Program-made: the position numbers and the translations under genes | The notes under the pieces: generated by a model | Databases searched by the model: none | Told to the model about the DNA's origin: nothing | Seen by the model: the letters and a program-made list of their open reading frames with translations, nothing else | Shown: positions 15,597 to 24,508 of the stretch, one piece after another | Numbering within the stretch: position 1 is the first letter of the stretch | Layout of the letters: each line of letters starts with the position of its first letter | DNA from: an uncultured Clostridia bacterium | GTDB taxonomy: Bacteria > Bacillota > Clostridia > TANB77 > CAG-508 | DNA length: 36,307 nt | Assembly (NCBI GenBank): GCA_947627785.1 | Contig: CANQXC010000108.1 | Coordinates: 1-36,307, forward strand | Reading direction: 5' to 3'

Positions 15597-17003
15597 ATGG
15601 ATTTATCAATAATTATTCCAATGTATAATCATGAAAGTTTTGTAGAACAAGCTATAAGAAGTATGATAAAAGGTTTATCATATAGCTCAGAAATTATTGT
15701 TATAAATGATGCTTCTACAGATAATTCTTTACAGATAGTAAAAAGGTTACAAGATGAATATAAAAATATAAAGATATTAGAAAATTCAAGAAACTATGGC
15801 TGTGCATATAGTATAAACAAGGGGATAGAGATTGCTCAAGGTAAATATATAGGTATTAATAGTTCTGATGATTTTGTTGATGAAGGATATTATCAAAAAA
15901 TGTTAGATATAGCATTTAAAGAAGATGCAGATGTTGTATGTGCTAATATAGCGCAGTATAACGATAAAACTGATGAAACTATATATTTTAAAATAGAAGA
16001 CGGAAATATTGCAATAGATGATATGATAGAGTATGAAAATGAACCAGTACAGGTAAAGGATACTTTACTTTTAGGACATTGGACAGCGGCTTCATCTAGT
16101 ACAAAAATAATAAAAAAACAATATTATGATAAATATAAATTTATAGGGACTAAAGCTAATGATATTCCTTGTATATATCCTATATTAGCATCAGCAAATA
16201 AAATAATTTACTATCCAAAGTTATATAAACATTATAGAATTGTCGAAAAGTCATTATCAAGAAAAAACGATGAAGAAAATTACAATTCGGTAATAGAATC
16301 TATTATAAAAGCTTTTGAATTATTAGATGAAATTAATGCAAGAGAAGAAAAAGAAATATTATTTTTTAATAATTGTATGTGTTATTTTATCTTTACATTA
16401 AATAATATAGAAGATGAAGAATTAAAAATAAAATGTATGGAAAATTTTTATAATAGATTAAAACAATATAGTAACACAATATTCGAAGATATGGAGCAAA
16501 GTAAATATTTTAAAAAATTTATATCAATGAATATTAATGAAAAAATATATAAACTGATTATAGAGGGAAGAATAATTGAATTAATATATTCAATTAAATT
16601 GATGAAACAAAAAGAAGAATTAGAAAATAAAATTTCAAATTTATCAAAAGAAAATGATAATTTATTTATTAGTAATGAATTATTAAATAAAGAAAATCAA
16701 AAATTACAACAGATAAGTAATAAAATTAGTGAAGAAAATGAAGAACTAAAGCTAAAGAATAAAGACTTAGAAAAAAAAAACATACAATCAGATTTAGAAA
16801 AAGAAAAACAAAAAAAAGAAAATAAAGAATTGGAAACAGAAAATAAAGAACTAAAAGAAGAAAATAAGAAGTTAAATACAAAAAATGAGCAGCAAAAAGA
16901 TACTTATGAAAAAATAATAAAAATCTATGAAGAAAGTAAAAGTTGGAAAATAACAAAACCTATTAGAAAAATATGTAGTAAATTTCATAAAATAAGGAGA
17001 TAA
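15597..17003 (+). CDS. GT2 glycosyltransferase with C-terminal coiled coil
   Basis: A 468-residue family 2 glycosyltransferase. Residues 1 to about 235 form the GT-A domain: LSIIIPMYNHESFVEQAIRS, INDASTDNS and the metal-binding SSDDF near residue 90. Residues about 340-450 are a long Lys/Glu/Asn heptad-like coiled coil (ELENKISNLSKENDNL is the start). The last 25 residues carry SWKITKPIRKI plus a basic end. AAGGAG lies 7 nt before the ATG. Substrate unknown. The coiled coil could mediate assembly with the other glycosyltransferases or set a distance from the membrane; both are inference. Confidence 0.88.
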   Translation: MDLSIIIPMYNHESFVEQAIRSMIKGLSYSSEIIVINDASTDNSLQIVKRLQDEYKNIKILENSRNYGCAYSINKGIEIAQGKYIGINSSDDFVDEGYYQKMLDIAFKEDADVVCANIAQYNDKTDETIYFKIEDGNIAIDDMIEYENEPVQVKDTLLLGHWTAASSSTKIIKKQYYDKYKFIGTKANDIPCIYPILASANKIIYYPKLYKHYRIVEKSLSRKNDEENYNSVIESIIKAFELLDEINAREEKEILFFNNCMCYFIFTLNNIEDEELKIKCMENFYNRLKQYSNTIFEDMEQSKYFKKFISMNINEKIYKLIIEGRIIELIYSIKLMKQKEELENKISNLSKENDNLFISNELLNKENQKLQQISNKISEENEELKLKNKDLEKKNIQSDLEKEKQKKENKELETENKELKEENKKLNTKNEQQKDTYEKIIKIYEESKSWKITKPIRKICSKFHKIRR

Positions 17004-17004
17004 A

Positions 17005-18873
17005 ATGGAAACAAAATATTATAATCCAAAAGTATCAATTATAATACCAGTATATAATGGAGCAAATTTTTTAAAAAAAGCAATAGATAGTGCTTTAAAT
17101 CAAACATATAAAAATATTGAAATAATTGTTGTAAACGATGGCTCAACAGATGAAAACAAAACAGAAGATATAATACTAAAATATGGTGCAAAAATAAAGT
17201 ATTTTAAGAAAAAAAATGGTGGAGTTTCTTCGGCTCTAAATTTGGGAATAAAAAATATGACTGGAGAATATTTTTCATGGCTTAGTCATGATGATATGTA
17301 TTATTCTCATAAGATAGAAGAACAAATTAAATTTATTAACGAAAATAATTTAAAAGGTAAGGATGTTATTTTATATAGTGATTATTCTATAATAGATGAA
17401 AATGATAATATAACTGCAATATGTAAAAAAAATCATAAGGAAATAGAACAAAAACCGGAATATACTTTATTAAGAGGAAATTTAAATGGAATAACAATAC
17501 TAATACCAAAAAGAGCATTTGACGATTTTGGATATTTTGATGAAAACCTTATGTGTGCTCAAGACTATGATATGTGGAAAAAAATGATGAAAAAATATAA
17601 ATTTATTCATCAAGAAAGTGTATTATCAATGACTAGAGTACATGAAAATCAAGATACACATGTAAATCCTAAGGTTATAACAGAAGGAAATCAAATATGG
17701 CTTGATTTAATAGAAGATGTTTCAGATGCTAGAAAAATTGAAATAGAGGGAAGCATATATAAATATTACGAAGAAATGAGTAACTTTTTATCTGAAACAC
17801 CATACAACGAAGCTAAAAAACATTGCGATAGCAAAATGAAAGAAATAGAAGATGATGCAGAAAAAAAATTAAAGGATATAAAAGTAAGTGTTATAATCCC
17901 ATTTTATAATAGAGTAGATTTAACAATAAATGCTATAAATTCAGTTTTAAATCAAACACACAAAAACATAGAAATAGTATTAATAAATGATGGTTCAACA
18001 GAAGATACACAAAAATTAGAAATTTATATTAATAATAAAATAGTAAAATATATAGATTCAAAAGAAAATCATGGTACAGGATATAGTAGAAATACAGGAA
18101 TAAAAAACGCTACTGGTGATTATATTGCGTTTCTAGATAACGATGATATATTTTTAGAAACAAAAATTGAAAAACAGTTAAAGAAAATGATTTTATATAA
18201 AGCAATATTTTCACATACATCTTATATAAAAAAAGACTATGATGGATATTCAGAAATAATAGAAACAGGAAATTTAAAGGGAAGATTATATCCTAATGTA
18301 ATTGGCGGATGTACGATTGCTACACCTACTGTTATGATAAAAAGAGACTATTTAATAAAAAATAATATATGGTATATAGATAATTTATCATTAGGAGAAG
18401 ATATATGTTTTTATATACAATTATTGCAAAACATTGATGTAGTTGGTATAAAAGAACCATTAAGTATAGTAAACATAAATGAAAAAAGTACAGCCTATAA
18501 TTATGAAAAACAGTTAGACGGAATAAAAAATATATTAAGATTTGTATTAAAAAGTGAAGAACATAGCAGATATAATTGGGAAATTTATAGATTGTTTAAG
18601 GAATTTATAAGAGTGTATAATGTTAGGCATGACATCTATGATGGCATAAATAGATATATGGAAGAAAATGAAAAACTATGCAAACAATTAATGAAATTAG
18701 AAACTAAATATAATAATTCAGAGAACGCAATAATTTTATTAAATAATGAAATAAAAGATTTAATGCAATCAACGAGTTGGAAAGTAACAGCACCACTAAG
18801 AAAAATATCATTATATATAAAGGAATTCTTTAGAAAAATAAAAAGGATAATAAAGAGAAAAGGAGAAAAATAA
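17005..18873 (+). CDS. Tandem double GT2 glycosyltransferase (copy 1)
   Basis: A 622-residue protein with two GT-A family 2 domains. The first, residues about 8-225, has VSIIIPVYNGANFLKKAI, VVNDGSTDENKT and the unusual metal motif LSHDD. The second, about 292-520, has VSVIIPFYNRVDLTINAI, LINDGSTEDT and FLDNDD. The C-terminus ends with SWKVTAPLRKI and a basic tail, like the preceding protein. The first domain is closely similar to that of the next gene, indicating a tandem duplication. It starts 1 bp after the previous stop. It probably adds two residues of the repeat unit; substrates unknown. Confidence 0.88.
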   Translation: METKYYNPKVSIIIPVYNGANFLKKAIDSALNQTYKNIEIIVVNDGSTDENKTEDIILKYGAKIKYFKKKNGGVSSALNLGIKNMTGEYFSWLSHDDMYYSHKIEEQIKFINENNLKGKDVILYSDYSIIDENDNITAICKKNHKEIEQKPEYTLLRGNLNGITILIPKRAFDDFGYFDENLMCAQDYDMWKKMMKKYKFIHQESVLSMTRVHENQDTHVNPKVITEGNQIWLDLIEDVSDARKIEIEGSIYKYYEEMSNFLSETPYNEAKKHCDSKMKEIEDDAEKKLKDIKVSVIIPFYNRVDLTINAINSVLNQTHKNIEIVLINDGSTEDTQKLEIYINNKIVKYIDSKENHGTGYSRNTGIKNATGDYIAFLDNDDIFLETKIEKQLKKMILYKAIFSHTSYIKKDYDGYSEIIETGNLKGRLYPNVIGGCTIATPTVMIKRDYLIKNNIWYIDNLSLGEDICFYIQLLQNIDVVGIKEPLSIVNINEKSTAYNYEKQLDGIKNILRFVLKSEEHSRYNWEIYRLFKEFIRVYNVRHDIYDGINRYMEENEKLCKQLMKLETKYNNSENAIILLNNEIKDLMQSTSWKVTAPLRKISLYIKEFFRKIKRIIKRKGEK

Positions 18874-18875
18874 AA

Positions 18876-20780
18876 ATGAATTTTAACCCTAAGATAACAA
18901 TTATAATTCCTGTATATAATGGCTCAAATTTTATAAAGAAAGCAATAGAAAGTGCAATTAATCAAACATATAAAAATATTGAAATTATAGTAGTAAATGA
19001 TGGTTCAACAGATAACGGAAAAACAGAAAAAATAGTAAAAACGTTTGATGATAAAATAAAATATATAAATAAAAAAAATGGAGGAGTAGCATCTGCTTTA
19101 AATGAAGGTATAAAAAATGCCACAGGAGACTATATATCATGGCTTAGTCATGATGATGAATATTTGCCACAAAAAATAGAAAAACAAATAGACGTTATAA
19201 ATAATTTAGCAGACAAGAATACAATTATTTTTTCTAATTTTGAACTAATAAATGAAAAGGATCAAAAAATAACAACAACTAATTTTACCAAAAACATAAG
19301 TAAAGAAAAATTGTGTCAGGGAATATATCCAATTTTAAAGGGTTGTGTAAATGGTTGTTCTACATTAATTGCAAAGAAATGCTTTGAAGAAATAGGTTAT
19401 TTTAGAGAAGACTTAAAAACTACAAATGACTATGAAATGTGGACGAGATTATTCAATAAATTTCAATCATATTTTATCGAAGAACCATTAATTAGATATA
19501 GAATACATGAAAATCAAGATACAAATAAAAATCCTGCATATATAACAGAATCTAATGAATTATGGAAAAATATAATAAATTCTTTAACAAAAGAACAAAT
19601 AGAGAGTTGGAATCTAGAAGAATTTAATGTATATATGACATTATATATTCAAATGAAAAATAGCAAATTTAATGAAGCGGCAGATATAGCTTATAAAAAG
19701 GCACAAGAAATATATTTAAAAAATGTTCCTAAAATAAGTATTGCTATGCCTTGTTATAATGCAAGTAAATATATTTTTACTGCAATAAAAAGTATATTAG
19801 AGCAGTCATATTGTAATTTTGAATTATTAGTAGTTGATGATAACTCAGAAGACGAAACATTAAGCTTGGTGCAAGAATATTCAAAGCATGATTTTAGAAT
19901 AAAAGTTTTAAACAATGAATTCGAAAAAGGTGTATCAGGTGCAATGAATACTGCAATAAAATATGCAAGAGGTAAATATTTTACAAGAATGGATAGTGAT
20001 GATATAAGCATTATAGATAGATTAGAAAAACAAATTAATTTTTTAGAAGAACATAAAGAGTATAAAGTATGTTCAGTAAATATTTCTATGATAGATGAAT
20101 TTAATAATGTATATAATGATTCAGTATATCCAGATTCAAAAATACCTCATGAATGGACATTTATGTGGACAAATCCAATTCCAAATGCACCTTGTATGTA
20201 TTTATTTGAAATAATAAAAGATAATAATTTACAATTTAGCAATTTAAAAACAGCAGAGGATTATGAATTTTTAAGCCACATAATTACAAAAACTAAAGTT
20301 TATATGATAAATGAACCATTATATTATTATAGACATACGAGTAATAGTCTTTTTAATGGCAATATAAAAGAAACATTTAGAAATTCATTAGATATTAGTA
20401 AAAAATATTTTAAAGAAGTAACTCAAAATCAAATACCACCATATTATGATAATTTAACATATTTTATGAATGAAGACTGTGAAATAATTAATGAAGACAT
20501 AAAAGTAGTTAATAGATTTTTAATGGATACAGCAAATAGATATAAAAATTATTTTAATTGGACAGAAGAAGAATACAATTTAGTTATAGATTCAATACCA
20601 GAAATATTAGAAAGATATGTAATATTAAAAACAGGTATTAAACAATTTGAACCAACAGCACAAAATCAAGCTTCAAAACTTTCATCAATAAAAAGATTAA
20701 TAAAAAAGGTAATTAAATATTTAAAAGAAAACGGATTAAAAAAGACAATAAAAGCAATTATAAATAAAATAATAACATAA
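18876..20780 (+). CDS. Tandem double GT2 glycosyltransferase (copy 2)
   Basis: A 634-residue protein with two GT-A family 2 domains. Domain 1 (about 6-225) has ITIIIPVYNGSNFIKKAI, NQTYKNIEIIVVNDGSTDN and LSHDD, nearly the same as the previous protein, including IRYRIHENQDTNKNP. Domain 2 (about 288-510) has ISIAMPCYNASKYIFTAI, VVDDNSEDET and MDSDD and is different from domain 2 of copy 1. The C-terminus is a basic helix with YLKENGLKKTIKAI, a motif found at the N-termini of two other enzymes here. It starts 2 bp after copy 1. Substrates unknown. Confidence 0.88.
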   Translation: MNFNPKITIIIPVYNGSNFIKKAIESAINQTYKNIEIIVVNDGSTDNGKTEKIVKTFDDKIKYINKKNGGVASALNEGIKNATGDYISWLSHDDEYLPQKIEKQIDVINNLADKNTIIFSNFELINEKDQKITTTNFTKNISKEKLCQGIYPILKGCVNGCSTLIAKKCFEEIGYFREDLKTTNDYEMWTRLFNKFQSYFIEEPLIRYRIHENQDTNKNPAYITESNELWKNIINSLTKEQIESWNLEEFNVYMTLYIQMKNSKFNEAADIAYKKAQEIYLKNVPKISIAMPCYNASKYIFTAIKSILEQSYCNFELLVVDDNSEDETLSLVQEYSKHDFRIKVLNNEFEKGVSGAMNTAIKYARGKYFTRMDSDDISIIDRLEKQINFLEEHKEYKVCSVNISMIDEFNNVYNDSVYPDSKIPHEWTFMWTNPIPNAPCMYLFEIIKDNNLQFSNLKTAEDYEFLSHIITKTKVYMINEPLYYYRHTSNSLFNGNIKETFRNSLDISKKYFKEVTQNQIPPYYDNLTYFMNEDCEIINEDIKVVNRFLMDTANRYKNYFNWTEEEYNLVIDSIPEILERYVILKTGIKQFEPTAQNQASKLSSIKRLIKKVIKYLKENGLKKTIKAIINKIIT

Positions 20781-20806
20781 ATTATTAATGCTTGCAGGAG
20801 GTTAAT

Positions 20807-22405
20807 ATGCAAGATAAAATAAACGTATTAGAAGTTAATAACATTGATTTGGTAGGAAGAAGATTTAATGGATATGATTTGTTAGAATATAGTAAGAATG
20901 ATGAAAGTCTTTATATAAATCAAAAGGTTATATATAAGAAATCTAATAATGAAAGAGTAAGCCCAATTTTAAAAAATTTTGAGCAGATGTTAATATTAGA
21001 AAAGCTAGAAAAATTTGAAAATGATGAATTATCTATTCATTCTAATTTATCTATAACATCACCTGCCTTAATAAATAGTCAGGAATATAAAAATGCAGAT
21101 ATAATACATTTCCAAATGTTCCATAATACGAAACTTTCACTTATATCTTTATTACAAATTTGTAGAGAAAAAAAAGTAGTAATATCATTTCATGATCCTT
21201 GGTCAATAACAGGTAGATGTGTACATTTTGGTGACTGTGAGAATTGGAAAACAGGATGCAATAAATGTCCTAATATAAATACATTGTTTACATTTAAAGA
21301 GGATAATTGTAATATAATGTGGAAACTAAAAAAATGGATATATAATAATATAGATATAAACATTGTAGTTCCAAGTAAATATATATATGATTTAGTAAAA
21401 CAGAGTCCACTAACAAAACATTTCGAGAATGTGCACATTATACCGTTAGGTATAGATTTAGACTTTTTCAATGATAAAATAGGAAAAAAAGAAGCAAGAA
21501 AAGAATTAAATTTACCAGAAAAAGATATAGTTATTTTTTTAAGAGCACAAGATGCTTTAAAAGGTACAAAATATGTTGTAGAAGCATTAGAAAAGTTAGA
21601 AACTGATAAACATATAACAGTTTTAACGTGTGATGAAAAAAATAAACTAAATACAATAAAAGAAAAATATAATATAGTAGATATGGGAACAATGGATGAT
21701 AAACAATTACTATATGCATATAATGCATGCGACATGTTTTTAATGCCCTCTAAAGGGGAAAGCTTTGGAATGATGGCAGTAGAAGCAATGGCATGTTCAA
21801 GACCCGTTATTGTGTTTGATAATACAGCTTTACCATCAGTTACATTTGCACCCGAATGTGGTGTGTTAGTAGAAAATAATAATTCAATAAAACTAATGGA
21901 AGCTATAAAACATTTAATAGATAATCCAGAAGAAGGAGAAAAAAGAGGATTATTAGGTAGAAAAATTGCAGAAGAAAATTATAACATAAAAAAATATAAC
22001 GAGAATTTAATTAATTTATATAAAGCAATTGCTGAATCAAAAAAGAAACAGATAAAATTATTAGATTTAGATAAAATAAACTATAATTCTAAGGAAGCAT
22101 TAAAAATCCAATACAAATTAAATAAATTTACGGAGAACAATTTTAAAAAAAATAGTAAAAATTACAATGAATTAATTTATAATAATATAGAAGATATAGA
22201 AGAAAAAATAGATTATTCTAATTTAGATGTGCAAAAGATAATTAATGAATATAACAATAAGCTATATGATATAGTAACAAATGGGAAAAAAAATAATATA
22301 TTTATTCAATTTAAAAATGCGTTAAATTTAATTATAACAGATAGAAATCGATTAAAGAATAGTATACAATATAAAATAAATTGTATTTTAAAAAAAAGGA
22401 ATTAA
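20807..22405 (+). CDS. GT4 family glycosyltransferase with C-terminal extension
   Basis: A 532-residue GT-B enzyme. The N-terminal half has FHDPWSITGRC followed by CENWKTGCNKCP, a Trp/Cys-rich loop seen in WcaC-like capsule glycosyltransferases. The C-terminal donor domain has the E-x7-E region GESFGMMAVEAMACSRPVIV. After about residue 410 comes an Asn/Lys/Ile-rich extension of 120 residues with no recognised fold. A TTG at 20792 lies before the ribosome binding site; AGGAGG (20796-20801) selects the ATG at 20807. Specificity unknown. Confidence 0.87.
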   Translation: MQDKINVLEVNNIDLVGRRFNGYDLLEYSKNDESLYINQKVIYKKSNNERVSPILKNFEQMLILEKLEKFENDELSIHSNLSITSPALINSQEYKNADIIHFQMFHNTKLSLISLLQICREKKVVISFHDPWSITGRCVHFGDCENWKTGCNKCPNINTLFTFKEDNCNIMWKLKKWIYNNIDINIVVPSKYIYDLVKQSPLTKHFENVHIIPLGIDLDFFNDKIGKKEARKELNLPEKDIVIFLRAQDALKGTKYVVEALEKLETDKHITVLTCDEKNKLNTIKEKYNIVDMGTMDDKQLLYAYNACDMFLMPSKGESFGMMAVEAMACSRPVIVFDNTALPSVTFAPECGVLVENNNSIKLMEAIKHLIDNPEEGEKRGLLGRKIAEENYNIKKYNENLINLYKAIAESKKKQIKLLDLDKINYNSKEALKIQYKLNKFTENNFKKNSKNYNELIYNNIEDIEEKIDYSNLDVQKIINEYNNKLYDIVTNGKKNNIFIQFKNALNLIITDRNRLKNSIQYKINCILKKRN

Positions 22406-22412
22406 TAATAAA

Positions 22413-23711
22413 ATGAAGGACAAGTTAAGTAAATTTATATCATTAATTAAAAAATATGGCTTAATAACTACAATAAAAAAAGTTATAGGATATATTTTAT
22501 CTGGTTTTATAAGTTTTCTTGATAGTATAAATGTTTTACAAAATAAAAAGATTTCAGAACAGTTAGATGATATAATAAATAAAAGTGAATATGAAAGAAT
22601 AATAATATGGCGTAGTACATTTGGATGGAATGTACCATTATTTCAACGCCCACAGCACATTTCACTTAATTTATCAAGGCAAAAATGTTTAGTATTTTAT
22701 GAAGTAACACATTTTACTGATAAAGTTAAAAATATAAAAAAACAAGATAAAAATTTGATATTAATAAATTTTGAAAATAAAATGGCAAAAAAAATTTTAT
22801 TTTCAAAGTTAAAACATATAAGTAAACCTAAATATATACAAATATATTCAACTGACTGGAATATGAAATTAGAAGAATTGAAAAATTACATAGCAAATGG
22901 ATATAAAATAATATATGAATATATAGATGAAATTAATCCAATACTTACAGGTACGAAGGAAGTTCCAATAAACATACAAGAAAAATATAAATATATGTTG
23001 GAAGACAAAAAGAATGTATTTGTTGTAGTAACAGCAGATAAGTTAAAAGAAGATATTGAAGCTAAAAGAGGAACAGAAAATTTAGTATTTGCTTGTAATG
23101 GAGTAGATTATGAACATTATCAAAATATATATGCAAATTTTAAATTTGACACAGAATTTCAAGAAATATTAGCTGAAAAAAAGCCAATTATAGGATATTA
23201 TGGTGCATTTGCTAGTTGGTTTGACTATGAAATGATTAGAAAATTGGCAACAGATAGACCACAATATAATATAGTTTTAATTGGAACAAAATATGATGAT
23301 ACATTGGAAAAATCAGGAATAGAACAATTAAGTAATGTTCATTTTTTAGGTACAAAAAGCTACAATGTATTAAAAAATTATGCAAATAAATTTAATGTAT
23401 GCACAGTACCATTTATAATAAATGATATAACAAAAGCAACATCACCATTAAAAATATTTGAATATATGGCACTTGGAAAACCAATAGTAACAACAGCAAT
23501 GGATGAATGTATAAAATATAAATCAATATTTATAGCAAACAATAAAGAAGAATTTGTTAAACTAATAGACATGGCATTAAAATTAGACAAAACGAAAAAT
23601 GAACAATATTATAATACTTTAAGGAAAGAAGCTCTAGAAAATACTTGGCAACATAAAACAGAAGAAATATTACAATTATTAAAAAATGATGAAATAAAAA
23701 ATAAGGAATAA
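22413..23711 (+). CDS. GT-B glycosyltransferase (GT4/TuaH-like)
   Basis: A 432-residue glycosyltransferase. The first 45 residues hold a basic amphipathic stretch (IKKYGLITTIKKVIGYI) and a hydrophobic patch that may touch the membrane. The GT-B core begins near residue 65 with RSTFGWNVPLFQRPQH, a stretch typical of teichuronic-acid-like TuaH family enzymes, and ends with TSPLKIFEYMALGKPIVTT. IGYYGAFASWFDYEMI near residue 260 is the linker to the C-terminal domain, and resembles the same region of the 10588 gene (YYGSLWGSWFDW). It is separated by 7 bp from the previous gene. Specificity unknown. Confidence 0.85.
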   Translation: MKDKLSKFISLIKKYGLITTIKKVIGYILSGFISFLDSINVLQNKKISEQLDDIINKSEYERIIIWRSTFGWNVPLFQRPQHISLNLSRQKCLVFYEVTHFTDKVKNIKKQDKNLILINFENKMAKKILFSKLKHISKPKYIQIYSTDWNMKLEELKNYIANGYKIIYEYIDEINPILTGTKEVPINIQEKYKYMLEDKKNVFVVVTADKLKEDIEAKRGTENLVFACNGVDYEHYQNIYANFKFDTEFQEILAEKKPIIGYYGAFASWFDYEMIRKLATDRPQYNIVLIGTKYDDTLEKSGIEQLSNVHFLGTKSYNVLKNYANKFNVCTVPFIINDITKATSPLKIFEYMALGKPIVTTAMDECIKYKSIFIANNKEEFVKLIDMALKLDKTKNEQYYNTLRKEALENTWQHKTEEILQLLKNDEIKNKE

Positions 23712-23715
23712 TTAT

Positions 23716-24447
23716 ATGAATAAAGAACAAATTTTAGGTTTTGATGTAATTACATATAATATGCAAGAATTGTTACAAAGAATTTTTGAAGATTACAAAA
23801 ATAACGAGCAATTATTTATAGTAAATATAAATCCAGAAATTGCTGTAACATATTATAAAGATAAGGAATTTAAACAAACATTAAATAATGAAAAATATCA
23901 AATTCCAGATGGAAGCGGAATAGTATGGGCATCAAAAAAACAAAAAGGCAAAATAAAAGAAAGAATTACAGGCATAGACTTAATGCTTAAAATATGTGAA
24001 GAATCACAGGAATTTGGAAACAATGTATTTTTGTATGGAGGAAAAGAAAACATTGCCAATAAAGCAAAAGAAGAATTAGAAAAACAATATCCAAAGATAA
24101 AAATTATAGGAACTAATAATGGATATGATGATGAAAAAAAGGTAATTCAAAGATTAAAGGAAATGCCAGTTGATATATTATTTGTAGGACTTGGTTCACC
24201 CAAACAAGAAAAATTTATAATAGAGCATAGAAAAGAATTAAAAAATATAAAAATATTAATGCCAGTTGGTGGTTCATTTGATGTAATAAGTAAAACAAAA
24301 AAAAGAGCACCAGATTGGACTATAAAATATAATATAGAATGGCTATATAGGCTTATAAAAGAGCCAAAAAGAATATTTAGGCAAACAAAACTTGTAAAAT
24401 TTATAATTTTAGTAATGTTTAATAAGCATAAAAAATCAAATGAATAA
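23716..24447 (+). CDS. tagA: WecG/TagA/CpsF family N-acetylmannosaminyltransferase (GT26)
   Basis: GT26 enzymes transfer ManNAc (TagA) or ManNAcA (WecG) from a UDP donor to undecaprenyl-PP-GlcNAc. The 243-residue product shows the family stretches VNINPEIAV, IPDGSGIVWASK, RITGIDLM, FLYGGKENIA, LFVGLGSPKQEKFI and PVGGSFDVISKTKKRAPDW. UDP-GlcNAc 2-epimerase, which makes UDP-ManNAc, is the next gene, and tagO lies nearby on the other strand, so a GlcNAc-ManNAc linkage unit as in wall teichoic acid is the best reading. It starts 4 bp after the previous stop. Confidence 0.94.
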   Translation: MNKEQILGFDVITYNMQELLQRIFEDYKNNEQLFIVNINPEIAVTYYKDKEFKQTLNNEKYQIPDGSGIVWASKKQKGKIKERITGIDLMLKICEESQEFGNNVFLYGGKENIANKAKEELEKQYPKIKIIGTNNGYDDEKKVIQRLKEMPVDILFVGLGSPKQEKFIIEHRKELKNIKILMPVGGSFDVISKTKKRAPDWTIKYNIEWLYRLIKEPKRIFRQTKLVKFIILVMFNKHKKSNE

Positions 24448-24508
24448 TTTGAATTTTATTCATTAATTTATGAAAAATTAAGTAAACATGAAAGGAATGT
24501 AATATATA

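Noticed and set aside
21190..21735. A 181-codon open frame on the minus strand
   Set aside because: It lies fully opposite a clear GT4 gene, has low-complexity hydrophobic content typical of antisense frames in AT-rich DNA, and no ribosome binding site was seen.
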